A stretch of DNA of 64,000 nucleotides from Cupriavidus sp. D384 (GTDB taxonomy: Bacteria; Pseudomonadota; Gammaproteobacteria; Burkholderiales; Burkholderiaceae). Numbering within the stretch: the stretch's first letter is position 1; each line of letters opens with the position of its first letter. A model generated the notes under the pieces. The model was given only the letters and a program-made list of their open reading frames with translations, was not told the origin of the DNA and ran no database searches. The stretch is from assembly GCF_001652915.1 (NCBI RefSeq), contig NZ_BBQI01000050.1:23107-87106 (forward strand), given 5' to 3'. Shown here in pieces: positions 34,513-43,591 of the stretch. Made by a program: the position numbers and the translations under genes.

Positions 34513-36132
34513 TCAGACCTTGAAGCGCGACACGCCGCTGCGCAGTTCGTTGGCAACCAGCGTCAGTTCGTCGATGGCCTGGCTTGACTGGCGCAGCGAT
34601 TCCACGGTCTGCTGGGCGGCTTCGGACAACTGCATCAGCGCCTGGTTGATCTGCTCGGCGCCGCCGGCCTGGGCCTGCATGCCCTCGTTGACCATCTGCA
34701 CGCGCGGGGCCAGCGACTGCACCTGACCGATGATCTGCGACAGCTGGTCGCCCACCTGCGTCACCTCGGACATGCCGCGCCGCACTTCCTCCGAGAACTT
34801 GTCCATGCCCATCACCCCCGCCGATACGGCGGACTGGATCTCGCGCACAATCTGCTCGATATCGTAGGTGGCCACGGCGGTCTGGTCGGCCAGGCGGCGG
34901 ATCTCGGTAGCCACCACCGAGAACCCACGGCCGTACTCGCCGGCCTTCTCGGCCTCGATCGCGGCGTTGAGCGACAGCAGGTTGGTCTGGTCGGCCACCC
35001 GGGCGATGGTGGTCACCACCTGGTTGATATTGCCGGCCTTCTCGTTGAGCGTAGCCAGCCGGGCGTTGACCGACCCGGCGGCATCCATCACGTGGTGCAT
35101 GGTGGTTTCCATGCGCGACAGCCCCACCTGGCCCGTGCCCGCCAGGCCGGCGGTCTGTTCGGCCGCGTGCGAGACCTCGTTCATGGTGCGGACCAGATCG
35201 CGCGAGGTGGCCGCGATTTCGCGCGACGTGGCGCCGATCTGCGTGGTGGTGGCGGCCGTCTCGGTGGCGGTGGCCTGCTGCTGGCGGGCCGTGGCGGCAA
35301 TCTCGTTGACGGAAGTCGTGACCTGGATGGCCGAGCGCTGGGCCTGGCCCACCAGCGAGGTCAGCTCGCCGGCCATCTGGTTGAAGCCTGCCTCCACGGC
35401 CTGGAATTCGTCGCGGCGGTTCAGCGTCATGCGCTGGCGCAGATCGCCGCCGCGCATGGTGCCCAGCAGGGAAACGATCGAACGCATCGGGCCGTTGATC
35501 GCCCGCAGCAGCAGGTAGCCGCAGACCAGGGCGGCCAGTACGGCGATGGCCAGCGCCACCTCGATGCTGGTCTTGGCGGCGCTGACCGAGTCGACGATGC
35601 CCGCGGCGGCGCGGTCGTTGACGGCGCCGTTGTCGTCTACCAGGTCCTGCAGCGCCTTGCGGCCGTCAGCCCAGAGGTCATGGGCGCTGCTGCGCAGGGT
35701 GGCTTCGGCGGTGGCCGTGTCGCGCCAGCGTGTGGGGTCCAGGTAGGGTTGGGCCGCCTGCTCGTATCTGGCACGAATATCGAGGAACGCCTTGAAACGG
35801 TTGCGATCAGCCTCGCGCTGGATCGAGTCGGCATATTGTTTCTGGAGCTTGTCCAGCCGGCGCGTGGCCTCTTCGGTCTGGGACAGCAGCCTGGAGCGCT
35901 GGGCCAGGTCGGACGCCGTCACGGTCTGCCAGGCCAGCACGTAGATCTCGCCCCAGACGCCGCGCATGCCGGCACTGTAGTTCAGGCCGGGCAGCGCGTC
36001 GGTGCGCATGACAGTGGTTTCATGCTCGATGGCGGACAGCCGGTTGTAGGCAGCCGCGCTCATCAGCGTCATGACCAGCAGGATGAAGGTGAAGCTTGCC
36101 AGGATGCGCGTGCGGATGGTCCAGTGGTTCAC
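34513..36132 (-). CDS. wspA: Surface-sensing methyl-accepting protein WspA
   Basis: 539 residues from GTG 36132, the same length as pseudomonad WspA; an open frame to 36282 carries no support. TM1 about residues 8-30 ([20 protein letters not shown]), a helical periplasmic part of about 155 residues, TM2 about 188-212, HAMP ([20 protein letters not shown]) and a signalling coiled coil with the canonical tip [21 protein letters not shown] and [14 protein letters not shown]. It senses surface contact or envelope stress in other species. The ribosome site is weak. Divergent from a GGDEF-EAL gene, with a 262-bp shared control region. Confidence 0.95.
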   Translation of the reverse strand: MNHWTIRTRILASFTFILLVMTLMSAAAYNRLSAIEHETTVMRTDALPGLNYSAGMRGVWGEIYVLAWQTVTASDLAQRSRLLSQTEEATRRLDKLQKQYADSIQREADRNRFKAFLDIRARYEQAAQPYLDPTRWRDTATAEATLRSSAHDLWADGRKALQDLVDDNGAVNDRAAAGIVDSVSAAKTSIEVALAIAVLAALVCGYLLLRAINGPMRSIVSLLGTMRGGDLRQRMTLNRRDEFQAVEAGFNQMAGELTSLVGQAQRSAIQVTTSVNEIAATARQQQATATETAATTTQIGATSREIAATSRDLVRTMNEVSHAAEQTAGLAGTGQVGLSRMETTMHHVMDAAGSVNARLATLNEKAGNINQVVTTIARVADQTNLLSLNAAIEAEKAGEYGRGFSVVATEIRRLADQTAVATYDIEQIVREIQSAVSAGVMGMDKFSEEVRRGMSEVTQVGDQLSQIIGQVQSLAPRVQMVNEGMQAQAGGAEQINQALMQLSEAAQQTVESLRQSSQAIDELTLVANELRSGVSRFKV

Positions 36133-36394
36133 GGTCGATGGAGTCTCTCGTTGGGCGGACGGCCGCGGCCGGCGGGACCAGCGGGGGCCGTCTGCCAGGA
36201 CCCCCACTCGAATAGGGGGTATCCCTCGAACGGGTGGTAGGCGTTTGCGGCGTAGGGTACTGTAACGTCCGGGCCATTTCAACGGTCGACGGCTTCCCGC
36301 CAGCCAGCGCCGTTGCGCCGCGGCGGCGCCAATTTGAAGCCCTTGCTTTTTTCAAAGTTTTCGTCACACTTGCCAGATAGCTTGAGCGGGGAAA

Positions 36395-37747
36395 ATGTTC
36401 ATCACAACTGATAGGGCAGGGATGGTGGCCAAGTCGGAGGCACAGGTGACTGGCGCCTTGCCGCCGGCGGATCTGGATCCGCTGACCGGCGTGGTCGTCC
36501 GCCAGGCATTCTTGAAGCGGGTCGAGGCGCGTCTGCATGGCGAGACGACGCCCCGCTTTGCCTTGTTGCTGGTGGGTGTCGACGATTTCCGCGCGTTCAA
36601 TGACATGCACGGCCACCTGGAAGGCGATGCCGTGCTCCAGCAAGTGGCCCGCCGCCTGCGCGACGCCTCGCCGCGCGATGCCGTGGTTGGCCGGGTGGGG
36701 GGCGACGAGTTCGGCGTGCTGCTGACCTCCATTTCAGACCCCACATTGGTGCGCCACGTCAGCGCGGCCATCCTGTCGATGCTGTCGGCCCCCTACGAGC
36801 TGAATGGCAACCGCCATCACGTGCTGGCGAGCCTGGGCGCCTGCGTGATGCCCGCCGGCGGCGATTCCACGGCCGACGTGCTGGCGGCAGCCAGCCTGGC
36901 GCTGGCCCGGGCCAAGCACGACGGCGGCCGGACCATCCGTTTTTTCAAGCCGCAGATGCGTACCGACGTGACGACGCGCCTGTCGCTCGTCCAGGCCCTG
37001 CGCGAAGCCTACGCCCAACGCCAGTTCGAATTGCTCTACCAGCCGCAGGTGGATCTGCGCGATGGCCGCGTGGTGGGTGCCGAGGCGCTGATGCGCTGGC
37101 GCCATCCCACGCTGGGCCTCCTGACCCCGGCGGCGTTCATCGATGCCCTGGCCGCCAGCAGCGTGGCCGCCGACGTGGGCATGTGGCTGCTGCACACGGC
37201 CTGCGCGCAGGCGCGGGCGTGGTCGCTGACCTTCCCCGACGCGCCGCGCGTGGCCATCAACCTGTTTGCCGCCCAACTGGCCGAAAGCCGCCTGCTGACC
37301 GAGGTGCGCCACGTGCTGCGCGCGCTGGAACTGCCGCCGGACCGGCTGGAGATCGAGATCACCGAGACCATCGCGCTGCAACAGGGCGACGAGGTGTCAG
37401 ACCAGCTGCAGGCATTGCGCCGCGATGGCGTGACGCTGACCTGCGACGATTTCGGTACCGGCTATGCCTCGCTGAGTTTCCTGAAGACGTTCCCGGTGGA
37501 CCGGCTCAAGATCGACCAGTCGTTCATCCGCAACGTTACGCAGGACAGCGTGGATGCCGCCATCGTCCGTTCGGTGATCAATGTCGGCCAGAGCCTGCGG
37601 ATCGGCGTGGTGGCCGAGGGCGTGGAAACGGTGGAACAGCGCGACTTCCTGCTGGGCAACGGCTGTATCGAGGCCCAGGGTTACCTGTACGGCAGGCCGA
37701 TGCCGGCAGACCGCCTGACCGATTTCCTGCGCAACCAGCCGCGTTGA
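36395..37747 (+). CDS. GGDEF-EAL protein, probable c-di-GMP phosphodiesterase
   Basis: 450 residues, no signal or membrane segment. The GGDEF domain (residues about 27-180) keeps GGDEF but has a degenerate LDPLTGVVVRQAF in place of DxLTGLxNRR and no RxxD inhibitory site, so cyclase activity is doubtful. The EAL domain (about 195-445) has all key blocks: GAEALMRWRHP, AINLFA, IEITETIAL, DDFGTGYASLSFLK, DRLKIDQSFI, VVAEGVET and AQGYLYGRP. Degradation of c-di-GMP is thus likely. An alternative start is ATG 36422, whose AGGGCAGG context is as good. It is divergent from wspA, so synthesis (WspR) and breakdown are placed side by side. Confidence 0.92.
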   Translation: MFITTDRAGMVAKSEAQVTGALPPADLDPLTGVVVRQAFLKRVEARLHGETTPRFALLLVGVDDFRAFNDMHGHLEGDAVLQQVARRLRDASPRDAVVGRVGGDEFGVLLTSISDPTLVRHVSAAILSMLSAPYELNGNRHHVLASLGACVMPAGGDSTADVLAAASLALARAKHDGGRTIRFFKPQMRTDVTTRLSLVQALREAYAQRQFELLYQPQVDLRDGRVVGAEALMRWRHPTLGLLTPAAFIDALAASSVAADVGMWLLHTACAQARAWSLTFPDAPRVAINLFAAQLAESRLLTEVRHVLRALELPPDRLEIEITETIALQQGDEVSDQLQALRRDGVTLTCDDFGTGYASLSFLKTFPVDRLKIDQSFIRNVTQDSVDAAIVRSVINVGQSLRIGVVAEGVETVEQRDFLLGNGCIEAQGYLYGRPMPADRLTDFLRNQPR

Positions 37748-37777
37748 ATTCCGGCGGCTGGCGCTGACCCCCCTGTC

Positions 37778-37800
37778 CCGATGCTGCAATGCAGCATCGG
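37778..37800 (+). terminator. Hairpin after GGDEF-EAL gene
   Basis: Perfect arms CCGATGCTGC and GCAGCATCGG around AAT. No T-run follows, so it may stabilise the 3' end rather than terminate. Confidence 0.5.
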
Positions 37801-38031
37801 CTGCAACCGGGCTGTCGGGCTGTCAGGCTGGCGCCGATCCGCGCGTATTTCCCCCATCTGCAAGACTTGTATCCACCTTTGTCCCGCACGCCAGCGTGAG
37901 ACGGCGGGGAAATATGTGCTTACAAAGTCCGGTACACAGCCCGGTCGCTACGCCGTTATCCGATATACGGTGGCAGCGGGTGCATGCCGCCAAGGTCGCC
38001 GGCATGGCCCACCGGAATCAGGTATTCGATC

Positions 38032-40704
38032 ATGCAATCCCGTCATCGCTTCGCGTTCGTGCCAGCCGCCATCGGCCTGGCTGCCGCCCTCTGTGTCCAG
38101 GTGAACGCCCGTGCACAGGACTACAACCCCGGCGCCCCCGGCATGCCTCCCGGCTATATCCAGCAGGATCCTGGCGATGCCAACGTGCTGGGCGATCCGT
38201 CCGCGATGGTGGCAGATCCGCCCTCGCGTATCGCCACGGTGACCGAAATGGCCGGCGGCCTCAGTTTTGCGCCCGCCGGCTCGGACGAATGGGCGGCCGT
38301 GGGCCTGAACCGGCCGATCACGACCGGTGACCGGCTGTGGGTAGACCCGGGCGGCCGGGCGGAACTGCACGCGGGCACCACGGCCGTGCGGCTGGGGGGC
38401 GGTACCGCCGCGACGATCCTGAACCTTGACGACCGCGCGACCCAGGTGAAGCTGACCCAGGGCACGCTGCAACTGCGCGTGCGGGCGCTGCCGGCCGACC
38501 AGCAGGTCGAGGTGGATACGCCGAACCTGGCATTCGTGCCGCGCGAGCCGGGCGACTACCGGATCGACGTGTCGCCCGACGGCACATCCACGCTGGTGTC
38601 GATGCGTCATGGCAGCGCCGTGCTGTATGGCGATACCCGCTCGATCGAACTGGGTCGCGGGCAGCGCATGCGGTTTACGGGCACCGACCTGGCCGACGCA
38701 GGCCCGGGCAACTATCCGCCGCCCGACAGCTTCGACCAGTGGACCGCGGCCCGCGATGCCCGAGAGGATGCGTCGCCGTCCGCGCGCTATGTACCGCCCG
38801 ACATGACCGGCTATACCGCGCTGGATGACTACGGCGACTGGCAGCAGGACCCCGGCTATGGCGCCGTGTGGTTTCCGCGCGAAGTGTCGGCGGGCTGGGC
38901 GCCGTACAGCACGGGCCACTGGGCCTGGGTGGCGCCGTGGGGCTGGACCTGGATCGACGACGCGCCGTGGGGCTTCGCGCCGTCGCACTACGGGCGCTGG
39001 GCCTACTTCGGCAGCCGCTGGGGCTGGGTGCCGGGCCCGGTGGCGGTGCGGCCGTGCTATGCACCGGCCGTGGTCGGCTTTGTCGGCAGCGCCAGCATCC
39101 GCATTGGCGGTGGCCCGGGCGTGGCCTGGTATCCGCTGGGGCCGCGCGACGTCTACCGGCCGGTTTACCGCGCCAGCCCGCGCTATGTCACGCGTATCAA
39201 CAACTTCCCCGTGAACAACACGTGGATGCGGGGCGGTGACCGCGACCGCTGGATGAACCGCAATGTGCCGGGCGCGATCACGGGCATGCCGTCGCGCAAT
39301 TTCGTGGAGGGGCGGCCCGTTCCGCGTGGCAGCCATCGCGACGAATGGCGCCAGCTCCCGGCAGGCGAGGGGCGTGGCGGCCCGATCATGGGGCCGGTGA
39401 AGTCCAGCCTGATCGGTGGCGCGCGGCCGCAAGGACTGCCGCCAATGGCACGGCAGGGCTTCGAACGCCAGGCCATTGCCGCGCACCCGCCTGGGCGAGT
39501 TGGCGCCGACGACCTGGCCCGCCGCTTTGCACGCGAAGGCGGCACCGGTGGCGCCGGGCCGGCGTGGCATGGGCCGGCGGCTGGCGCGGACAACCGCCGG
39601 CAGGGCCAGCCAGGCCAGCCGGGTAGGGACAATGCGCGGCGCGGCCCGCAGCCGGCGCAGGCCTGGCAACCGGACGTACGCATGAGCCAGGCGGCGCAGC
39701 TAGGCCGTGGGCCGGGCCAGCGGCCCGACGGGCTGCGCAGCGGGGTGTCGGATGCCCAGCGCCAGCAGTTCGAGCAGCAGCGTGACCAGCAGCGCCAGAT
39801 GCACGATCAGCAACGGCAGATGCAGGACCAGCAGCGCCTGTCCACGGACAACCAGCGGCAGCAACAACAGGCGCTGCAACGCCAGATGCAGGATCAACAG
39901 CGTCAGATGCAGGATCAGCAGCGGCAATCGCAGGATCAGCAGCGTCGCCAGCAGTTCGACCAGCAGCGCGCCCAGCAGGAGCGGCAGCAGCAGGACGTCC
40001 AGCGCCAGGCACAGGAACGCCAGCATCAGTTCGACCAGCAGCGCGCCCAGCAGGAGCGCCAGCAGCAGGACGTCCAGCGCCAGGCACAGGAACGCCAGCA
40101 TCAGTTCGATCAGCAGCGCGCGCAGCAGGAGCGGCAGCAGCAGGACGTCCAGCGCCAGGCACAGGAACGCCAGCGTCAGTTCGACCAGCAGCGCGCGCAG
40201 CAGGAGCGCCAGCAGCAGGACGTCCAGCGCCAGGCACAGGAACGCCAGCGTCAGTTCGACCAGCAGCGCGCGCAGCAGGAGCGGCAGCAGCAGGACATGC
40301 AGCGTCAGGCCCAGGAACAGCAGCGCCAGCAGATGGAGCAGCAACGCCAGCAGGCCGCACAACGTCAGCAACTGGAGCAGGCACGCCAGTTCCAGGAACA
40401 GCAGCGTCAGCAGTTCGAACAGCAGCGGCAGCAGGCGATGCAACGCCAGCAGATGGAGCAGCAGCGTCAGGCCCAGGAACAGCAGCGGCGCGCGCAGGAG
40501 CAACAGCAACAGATGCAGCAGCAACAGCGGCAGGCGCAGGACCAGCAGCGTCAGTTCCAGGAACAGCAGCGCCAGCAGCAGGACCGTCAACGGCAGTTCC
40601 AGGAGCAGCAGCGCCAGCAACAACAGCAGCAGCAACAGCAACGGGCGCAGCAGGAGCAGGCGCGACATGGGCAGCAGCAGGCGCGTAACGACGACCGGCG
40701 CTGA
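38032..40704 (+). CDS. DUF6600/FecR-like secreted protein with Gln-rich repeat tail
   Basis: 890 residues. Signal peptide MQSRHRFAFVPAAIGLAAAL with cleavage near ARA/QDY (residue 28). Residues 65-230 have a FecR-like beta domain (TGDRLWVDPGGRAELHAGTT, LTQGTLQLRVR). Residues 260-400 are Trp/Gly/Tyr-rich (DDYGDWQQDPGYGAVWFP, GHWAWVAPWGWTWIDDAPWG), the DUF6600 pattern. From about 575 to the end the chain is Gln/Arg-rich and probably coiled-coil, containing five 25-residue repeats. Envelope or matrix role is inferred from the export signal and from neighbouring c-di-GMP genes, not shown. The long antisense Leu-rich frame over this part is an artefact. Confidence 0.85.
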   Translation: MQSRHRFAFVPAAIGLAAALCVQVNARAQDYNPGAPGMPPGYIQQDPGDANVLGDPSAMVADPPSRIATVTEMAGGLSFAPAGSDEWAAVGLNRPITTGDRLWVDPGGRAELHAGTTAVRLGGGTAATILNLDDRATQVKLTQGTLQLRVRALPADQQVEVDTPNLAFVPREPGDYRIDVSPDGTSTLVSMRHGSAVLYGDTRSIELGRGQRMRFTGTDLADAGPGNYPPPDSFDQWTAARDAREDASPSARYVPPDMTGYTALDDYGDWQQDPGYGAVWFPREVSAGWAPYSTGHWAWVAPWGWTWIDDAPWGFAPSHYGRWAYFGSRWGWVPGPVAVRPCYAPAVVGFVGSASIRIGGGPGVAWYPLGPRDVYRPVYRASPRYVTRINNFPVNNTWMRGGDRDRWMNRNVPGAITGMPSRNFVEGRPVPRGSHRDEWRQLPAGEGRGGPIMGPVKSSLIGGARPQGLPPMARQGFERQAIAAHPPGRVGADDLARRFAREGGTGGAGPAWHGPAAGADNRRQGQPGQPGRDNARRGPQPAQAWQPDVRMSQAAQLGRGPGQRPDGLRSGVSDAQRQQFEQQRDQQRQMHDQQRQMQDQQRLSTDNQRQQQQALQRQMQDQQRQMQDQQRQSQDQQRRQQFDQQRAQQERQQQDVQRQAQERQHQFDQQRAQQERQQQDVQRQAQERQHQFDQQRAQQERQQQDVQRQAQERQRQFDQQRAQQERQQQDVQRQAQERQRQFDQQRAQQERQQQDMQRQAQEQQRQQMEQQRQQAAQRQQLEQARQFQEQQRQQFEQQRQQAMQRQQMEQQRQAQEQQRRAQEQQQQMQQQQRQAQDQQRQFQEQQRQQQDRQRQFQEQQRQQQQQQQQQRAQQEQARHGQQQARNDDRR
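39955..40329 (+). repeat. 75-bp tandem repeats (five copies)
   Basis: Units start at 39955, 40030, 40105, 40180 and 40255, each with TTCGAC or TTCGAT at its head, coding for a 25-residue Gln-rich unit (FDQQRAQQERQQQDVQRQ...). The last copy is degenerate. Flanking DNA to about 40690 is also CAG-rich and imperfectly repeated. Copy number may vary between strains. Confidence 0.9.
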
Positions 40705-40725
40705 TCCCCGCAGGCGGTAAAGACA

Positions 40726-40754
40726 AAGGGCGTCCGGTTGTGCCGGACGCCCTT
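40726..40754. terminator. Rho-independent terminator
   Basis: Stem AAGGGCGTCCGG (40726-40737) and CCGGACGCCCTT (40743-40754), five-base loop, then CGTTTCTC. It ends the DUF6600 gene and may also serve the convergent liv operon. Confidence 0.75.
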
Positions 40755-40833
40755 CGTTTCTCTCCACTTACGCTTTTTTCAGACTGCTACGTCAGTGCTG
40801 GCTTGCCCGCCAGCCGGGTACAGCCCCCTCCGC

Positions 40834-40857
40834 CTCTCTCTCTCTCTCTCTCTCTCT
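40834..40857. repeat. (CT)12 dinucleotide repeat
   Basis: Twelve uninterrupted CT units, 17 bp downstream of the stop of the liv binding-protein gene. It is in an intergenic 3' position. Slippage may change its length; no effect on a reading frame is expected. Confidence 0.95.
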
Positions 40858-40874
40858 TCGGTTCTGCTGCGTCC

Positions 40875-42047
40875 TTACTTCGCCAGTTCCGACAGGCGCA
40901 CCGGCTCGATCTTGCCCTTCTGGACCCAGCCCACCACGGTATCGGCCACCGAGCCGCCCTTGGCGTCGATGCCATCCACCTCGTTCGGATTCACTTCCTT
41001 GGGCAGCGCTTTCACGGCGTCGGGCATCTTGGCGCGGATCGCCGTGGCGTCGGTGGTGGTGCCGGCCAGTTTCATCGCGTTGGCGAGCGCCCAGGTCATC
41101 GTGTAGTTCAGCGACATTTCGGTGGTGGCGTCGCGGCCGTCGTGCAGCTTCTTGTAGCGTGCGTTGTAGGCTTGCGCGGCCGGCCGGGCGTCGTTGACCA
41201 GCGGCATCACGCCGATCGAGCCTTCCAGCATGGCGAGGCCATTGGTGACCTTCGCCATTTCGTCCATCTTGGCCTGGTCCATGATGATGAAGCCGCCCTT
41301 GAAGCCCAGTTCGCGGGCCTGCTTGACCACCAGCGCGGTCGGTTCGGACGGCCCGCCCACGAACATCACGTCGGGTTTGTCGGCAATGGCGCGCGACACG
41401 CCGGTGTAGAAGTCCGTAGCCTTGGTGTACGACATCGGGTTGTTGCCCACCACCTTGCCGCCGGCCCCTTCCCAGGCCGGCACGAACGCCTGCACCCATG
41501 CCTTGGCGTAGTCATGATCGGCCGGCACCATCGCCACGTTCTTGCCATAGCGCTTCATCTGCGCCTTGACGAACGGCTCGATGTAGCCGGTGTAGGCCGG
41601 GGGGATGCGGATGGTGAGCTTGTTGCCGGCGTCGGTGATGCGCGGCACGCTGGAATAGGCCATGACCAGGAATTTCTCCTGCTCGTTGAACGCCTGCAGC
41701 GCAAAGATGCCCCCCGAGTGCGGCACGAACACGGCCGGCGTCTTGTGCTGCTGCACCAGGCGGCGTGCGTTGATGGCGGCCTCGGCCGGCGCGTACTTGT
41801 CGTCCAGCGCCACCACTTCGAGCTTGACCTTCTTGCCGGCTACCTGCAGGCCCGAGGCGTTGATTTCATCCACGGCCATCTGGATGCCCGACAGCACATT
41901 CTTGCCATAGAGCGCGGCGCCACCGGACAGCGGGCCCGTGTAGCCGATCTTGACCACTTCCTGCGCCGCTGCCGGCGACGAGGCGATGATGGCGGCGGCT
42001 GCGCACGTAGCCAGCGCGAAGAAACGACCCAGTGTCTTGTGTTGCAT
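40875..42047 (-). CDS. livJ: Branched-chain amino-acid-type ABC transporter substrate-binding protein
   Basis: 390 residues. Signal peptide MQHKTLGRFFALATCAAAAI ending AAAQ (about residue 29). The mature part has the type I periplasmic-binding fold: VVKIGYTGPLSGGAALYGKN, VFVPHSGGIFALQAF and AMVPADHDYAKAWVQAFVP. Family members bind Leu/Ile/Val, but many bind aromatic or dicarboxylic compounds, so the ligand is open. It lies 85 bp after livF and a palindrome is in that gap, which may allow higher expression of this gene. Confidence 0.92.
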   Translation of the reverse strand: MQHKTLGRFFALATCAAAAIIASSPAAAQEVVKIGYTGPLSGGAALYGKNVLSGIQMAVDEINASGLQVAGKKVKLEVVALDDKYAPAEAAINARRLVQQHKTPAVFVPHSGGIFALQAFNEQEKFLVMAYSSVPRITDAGNKLTIRIPPAYTGYIEPFVKAQMKRYGKNVAMVPADHDYAKAWVQAFVPAWEGAGGKVVGNNPMSYTKATDFYTGVSRAIADKPDVMFVGGPSEPTALVVKQARELGFKGGFIIMDQAKMDEMAKVTNGLAMLEGSIGVMPLVNDARPAAQAYNARYKKLHDGRDATTEMSLNYTMTWALANAMKLAGTTTDATAIRAKMPDAVKALPKEVNPNEVDGIDAKGGSVADTVVGWVQKGKIEPVRLSELAK

Positions 42048-42090
42048 GTGTAGTCTCCTTTGGATTCTGTTGTTTACGCTGTTCCTGCTT

Positions 42091-42114
42091 CCCTCTCCCC
42101 GCGCGGGGAGAGGG
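42091..42114. repeat. 24-bp perfect palindrome (second REP-like copy)
   Basis: CCCTCTCCCCGC followed at once by GCGGGGAGAGGG, in the livF-livJ gap. It matches the hairpin at 10822-10847 in its core (CCCTCTCCC...GGGAGAGGG). Confidence 0.85.
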
Positions 42115-42132
42115 GAGAAAGCCCGTCAAACC

Positions 42133-42840
42133 TCACCCGCCGATATACGCCTTGCGAATTCCCTCGTCCTTCAGCAGCGCGTCGCGGTCGCCTTCCATCA
42201 CGATGCGGCCGCTTTCGATGACATAGGCGCGATGGGCGATGCCAAGCGCCGCATAGGCGTTCTGTTCCGCCAGCAGCACCGTGGTGCCGGCGCGGTTGAT
42301 GCGCTGGATCACCTCGAACATCTGCTTGACCACCAGCGGCGCCAGCCCCAGCGACGGTTCGTCCAGCAGCAGGGCGCGGGGGCGGCCCATCAGCGCGCGG
42401 CCCAGTGCCACCATCTGCTGTTGCCCGCCGGACAACGAGCCGGCCGGATCGTCCTTCTTCTGGCGCAGGATCGGGAACATCTCGTAGACCTCTTCCAGCG
42501 TCGTCCTGATGCCAGGGCGGTCGCGCCGATGCACATAGGCGCCCAGCGTCAGGTTCTTCTCGACGCTCATGGCCGGAAACAGCTTGCGGCCCTCGGGGCA
42601 ATGCACCAGCCCGGCCTGCACGATCTGCGACGGCTTCATGCCGCCCAGTTCGCGGCCATCGAAGCGCATGCTGCCGCCGCTGGTACGGTGGATGCCGCTC
42701 ATCGCCAGGAAGATCGAACTCTTGCCGGCGCCGTTGGCGCCCAGCAGCACCACCAGCTCGCCGGCCCTGGCATGCAGCGTGATGTTGTCCAGCGCGCGGA
42801 AGCTGCCGTACGACAGCGAGACACGTTCAAGCTGCAACAT
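42133..42840 (-). CDS. livF: ABC transporter ATP-binding protein LivF
   Basis: 235 residues, an energising subunit of the transporter. Walker A GANGAGKSS, Q-loop, signature LSGGQQQM, Walker B ALLLDEPSLGL and an H-loop following TTVLLAEQN; the last Gln replaces the usual His, as is common for LivF. Fourteen-base overlap with livG. Confidence 0.95.
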   Translation of the reverse strand: MLQLERVSLSYGSFRALDNITLHARAGELVVLLGANGAGKSSIFLAMSGIHRTSGGSMRFDGRELGGMKPSQIVQAGLVHCPEGRKLFPAMSVEKNLTLGAYVHRRDRPGIRTTLEEVYEMFPILRQKKDDPAGSLSGGQQQMVALGRALMGRPRALLLDEPSLGLAPLVVKQMFEVIQRINRAGTTVLLAEQNAYAALGIAHRAYVIESGRIVMEGDRDALLKDEGIRKAYIGG

Positions 42841-43591
42841 GGTCGGCTCCCAGGTAGGCTTCGATGACGCGCGGGTCCTGCTGGATCTGCGCGGGCGTGC
42901 CCTCGGCGATCTTCTCGCCGTAGTTGAGCACCATGATCTTGTCGGCCAGCCGCATGATCATGTCCATCTTGTGTTCGATCAGGCAGACCGTCTTGCCATG
43001 GCGCACCATCTTGCGGATCAGCTCCGCCAGGCCTACGGTTTCCTCGGGGTTCACGCCGCCGGCCGGTTCGTCGAGCAGCAGCAGGTCGGGGTCGGTGGCC
43101 AGCGCCAGCGCAAAGGCCACGCGCTTGCGGGCTTCCTGCGTGATGTCGGCGGCCACTTCATGCGCCAGGTGCGACAGGCCGACAAAGTCGAGCGCGGCCT
43201 CGGCCTTCTCGCGGCAGAGCTTTTCTTCCTCGCGCAGACGGCGCGAGTTGAGCAGCACGTCGGCCAGGCCAGACCGGGTGCGCAGGCGGTGGCCGACAAT
43301 CAGGTTGTCCAGCACCGTGGCACGGTCGAACAGGGCCGTGGCCTGGAACGTGCGGGCCACGCCCAGCCGGGCGATCTGGTCGGCGCGCAGGCCGGCCACG
43401 TCCTGGCCCTTGAACAGGATCTGGCCCGAAGACGGCGCATGCGTGCCGGCAATCAGGTTGAAGAACGTGGTCTTGCCCGCGCCATTGGGGCCGATGATCG
43501 CGTTGATATGCCCGGCTTCGAACGTCACGGAAACATCGTGTACCGCGGTCAGGCCGCCAAACTTCTTGGTCAGGTTGCGGATCTCAAGCAT
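42827..43591 (-). CDS. livG: ABC transporter ATP-binding protein LivG with atypical signature motif
   Basis: 254 residues from ATG 43591. Walker A GPNGAGKTT (residues 34-42), Q-loop in ARTFQATALF, Walker B LLLLDEPAGG and switch LIEHKMD are all normal. The C-loop is not: where LSGGQ/LSYGQ is expected the protein has ITQEA (residues 150-154, context AADITQEARKRVAFALALAT). The reading was checked on the codons (ATC ACG CAG GAA GCC) and there is no frameshift. LivF supplies a normal LSGGQ, so a heterodimer would have one degenerate site. Overlaps livM by eight bases. Confidence 0.92.
   Translation of the reverse strand: MLEIRNLTKKFGGLTAVHDVSVTFEAGHINAIIGPNGAGKTTFFNLIAGTHAPSSGQILFKGQDVAGLRADQIARLGVARTFQATALFDRATVLDNLIVGHRLRTRSGLADVLLNSRRLREEEKLCREKAEAALDFVGLSHLAHEVAADITQEARKRVAFALALATDPDLLLLDEPAGGVNPEETVGLAELIRKMVRHGKTVCLIEHKMDMIMRLADKIMVLNYGEKIAEGTPAQIQQDPRVIEAYLGADHVAA

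Noticed and set aside
39386..40767. Very long minus-strand open frames opposite the DUF6600 gene tail, coding for Leu-rich or Ala/Pro-rich sequence
   Set aside because: They are the complement of CAG-rich repeat DNA, where stops are rare by composition; there is no ribosome site and the plus-strand protein has a signal peptide and known domains.
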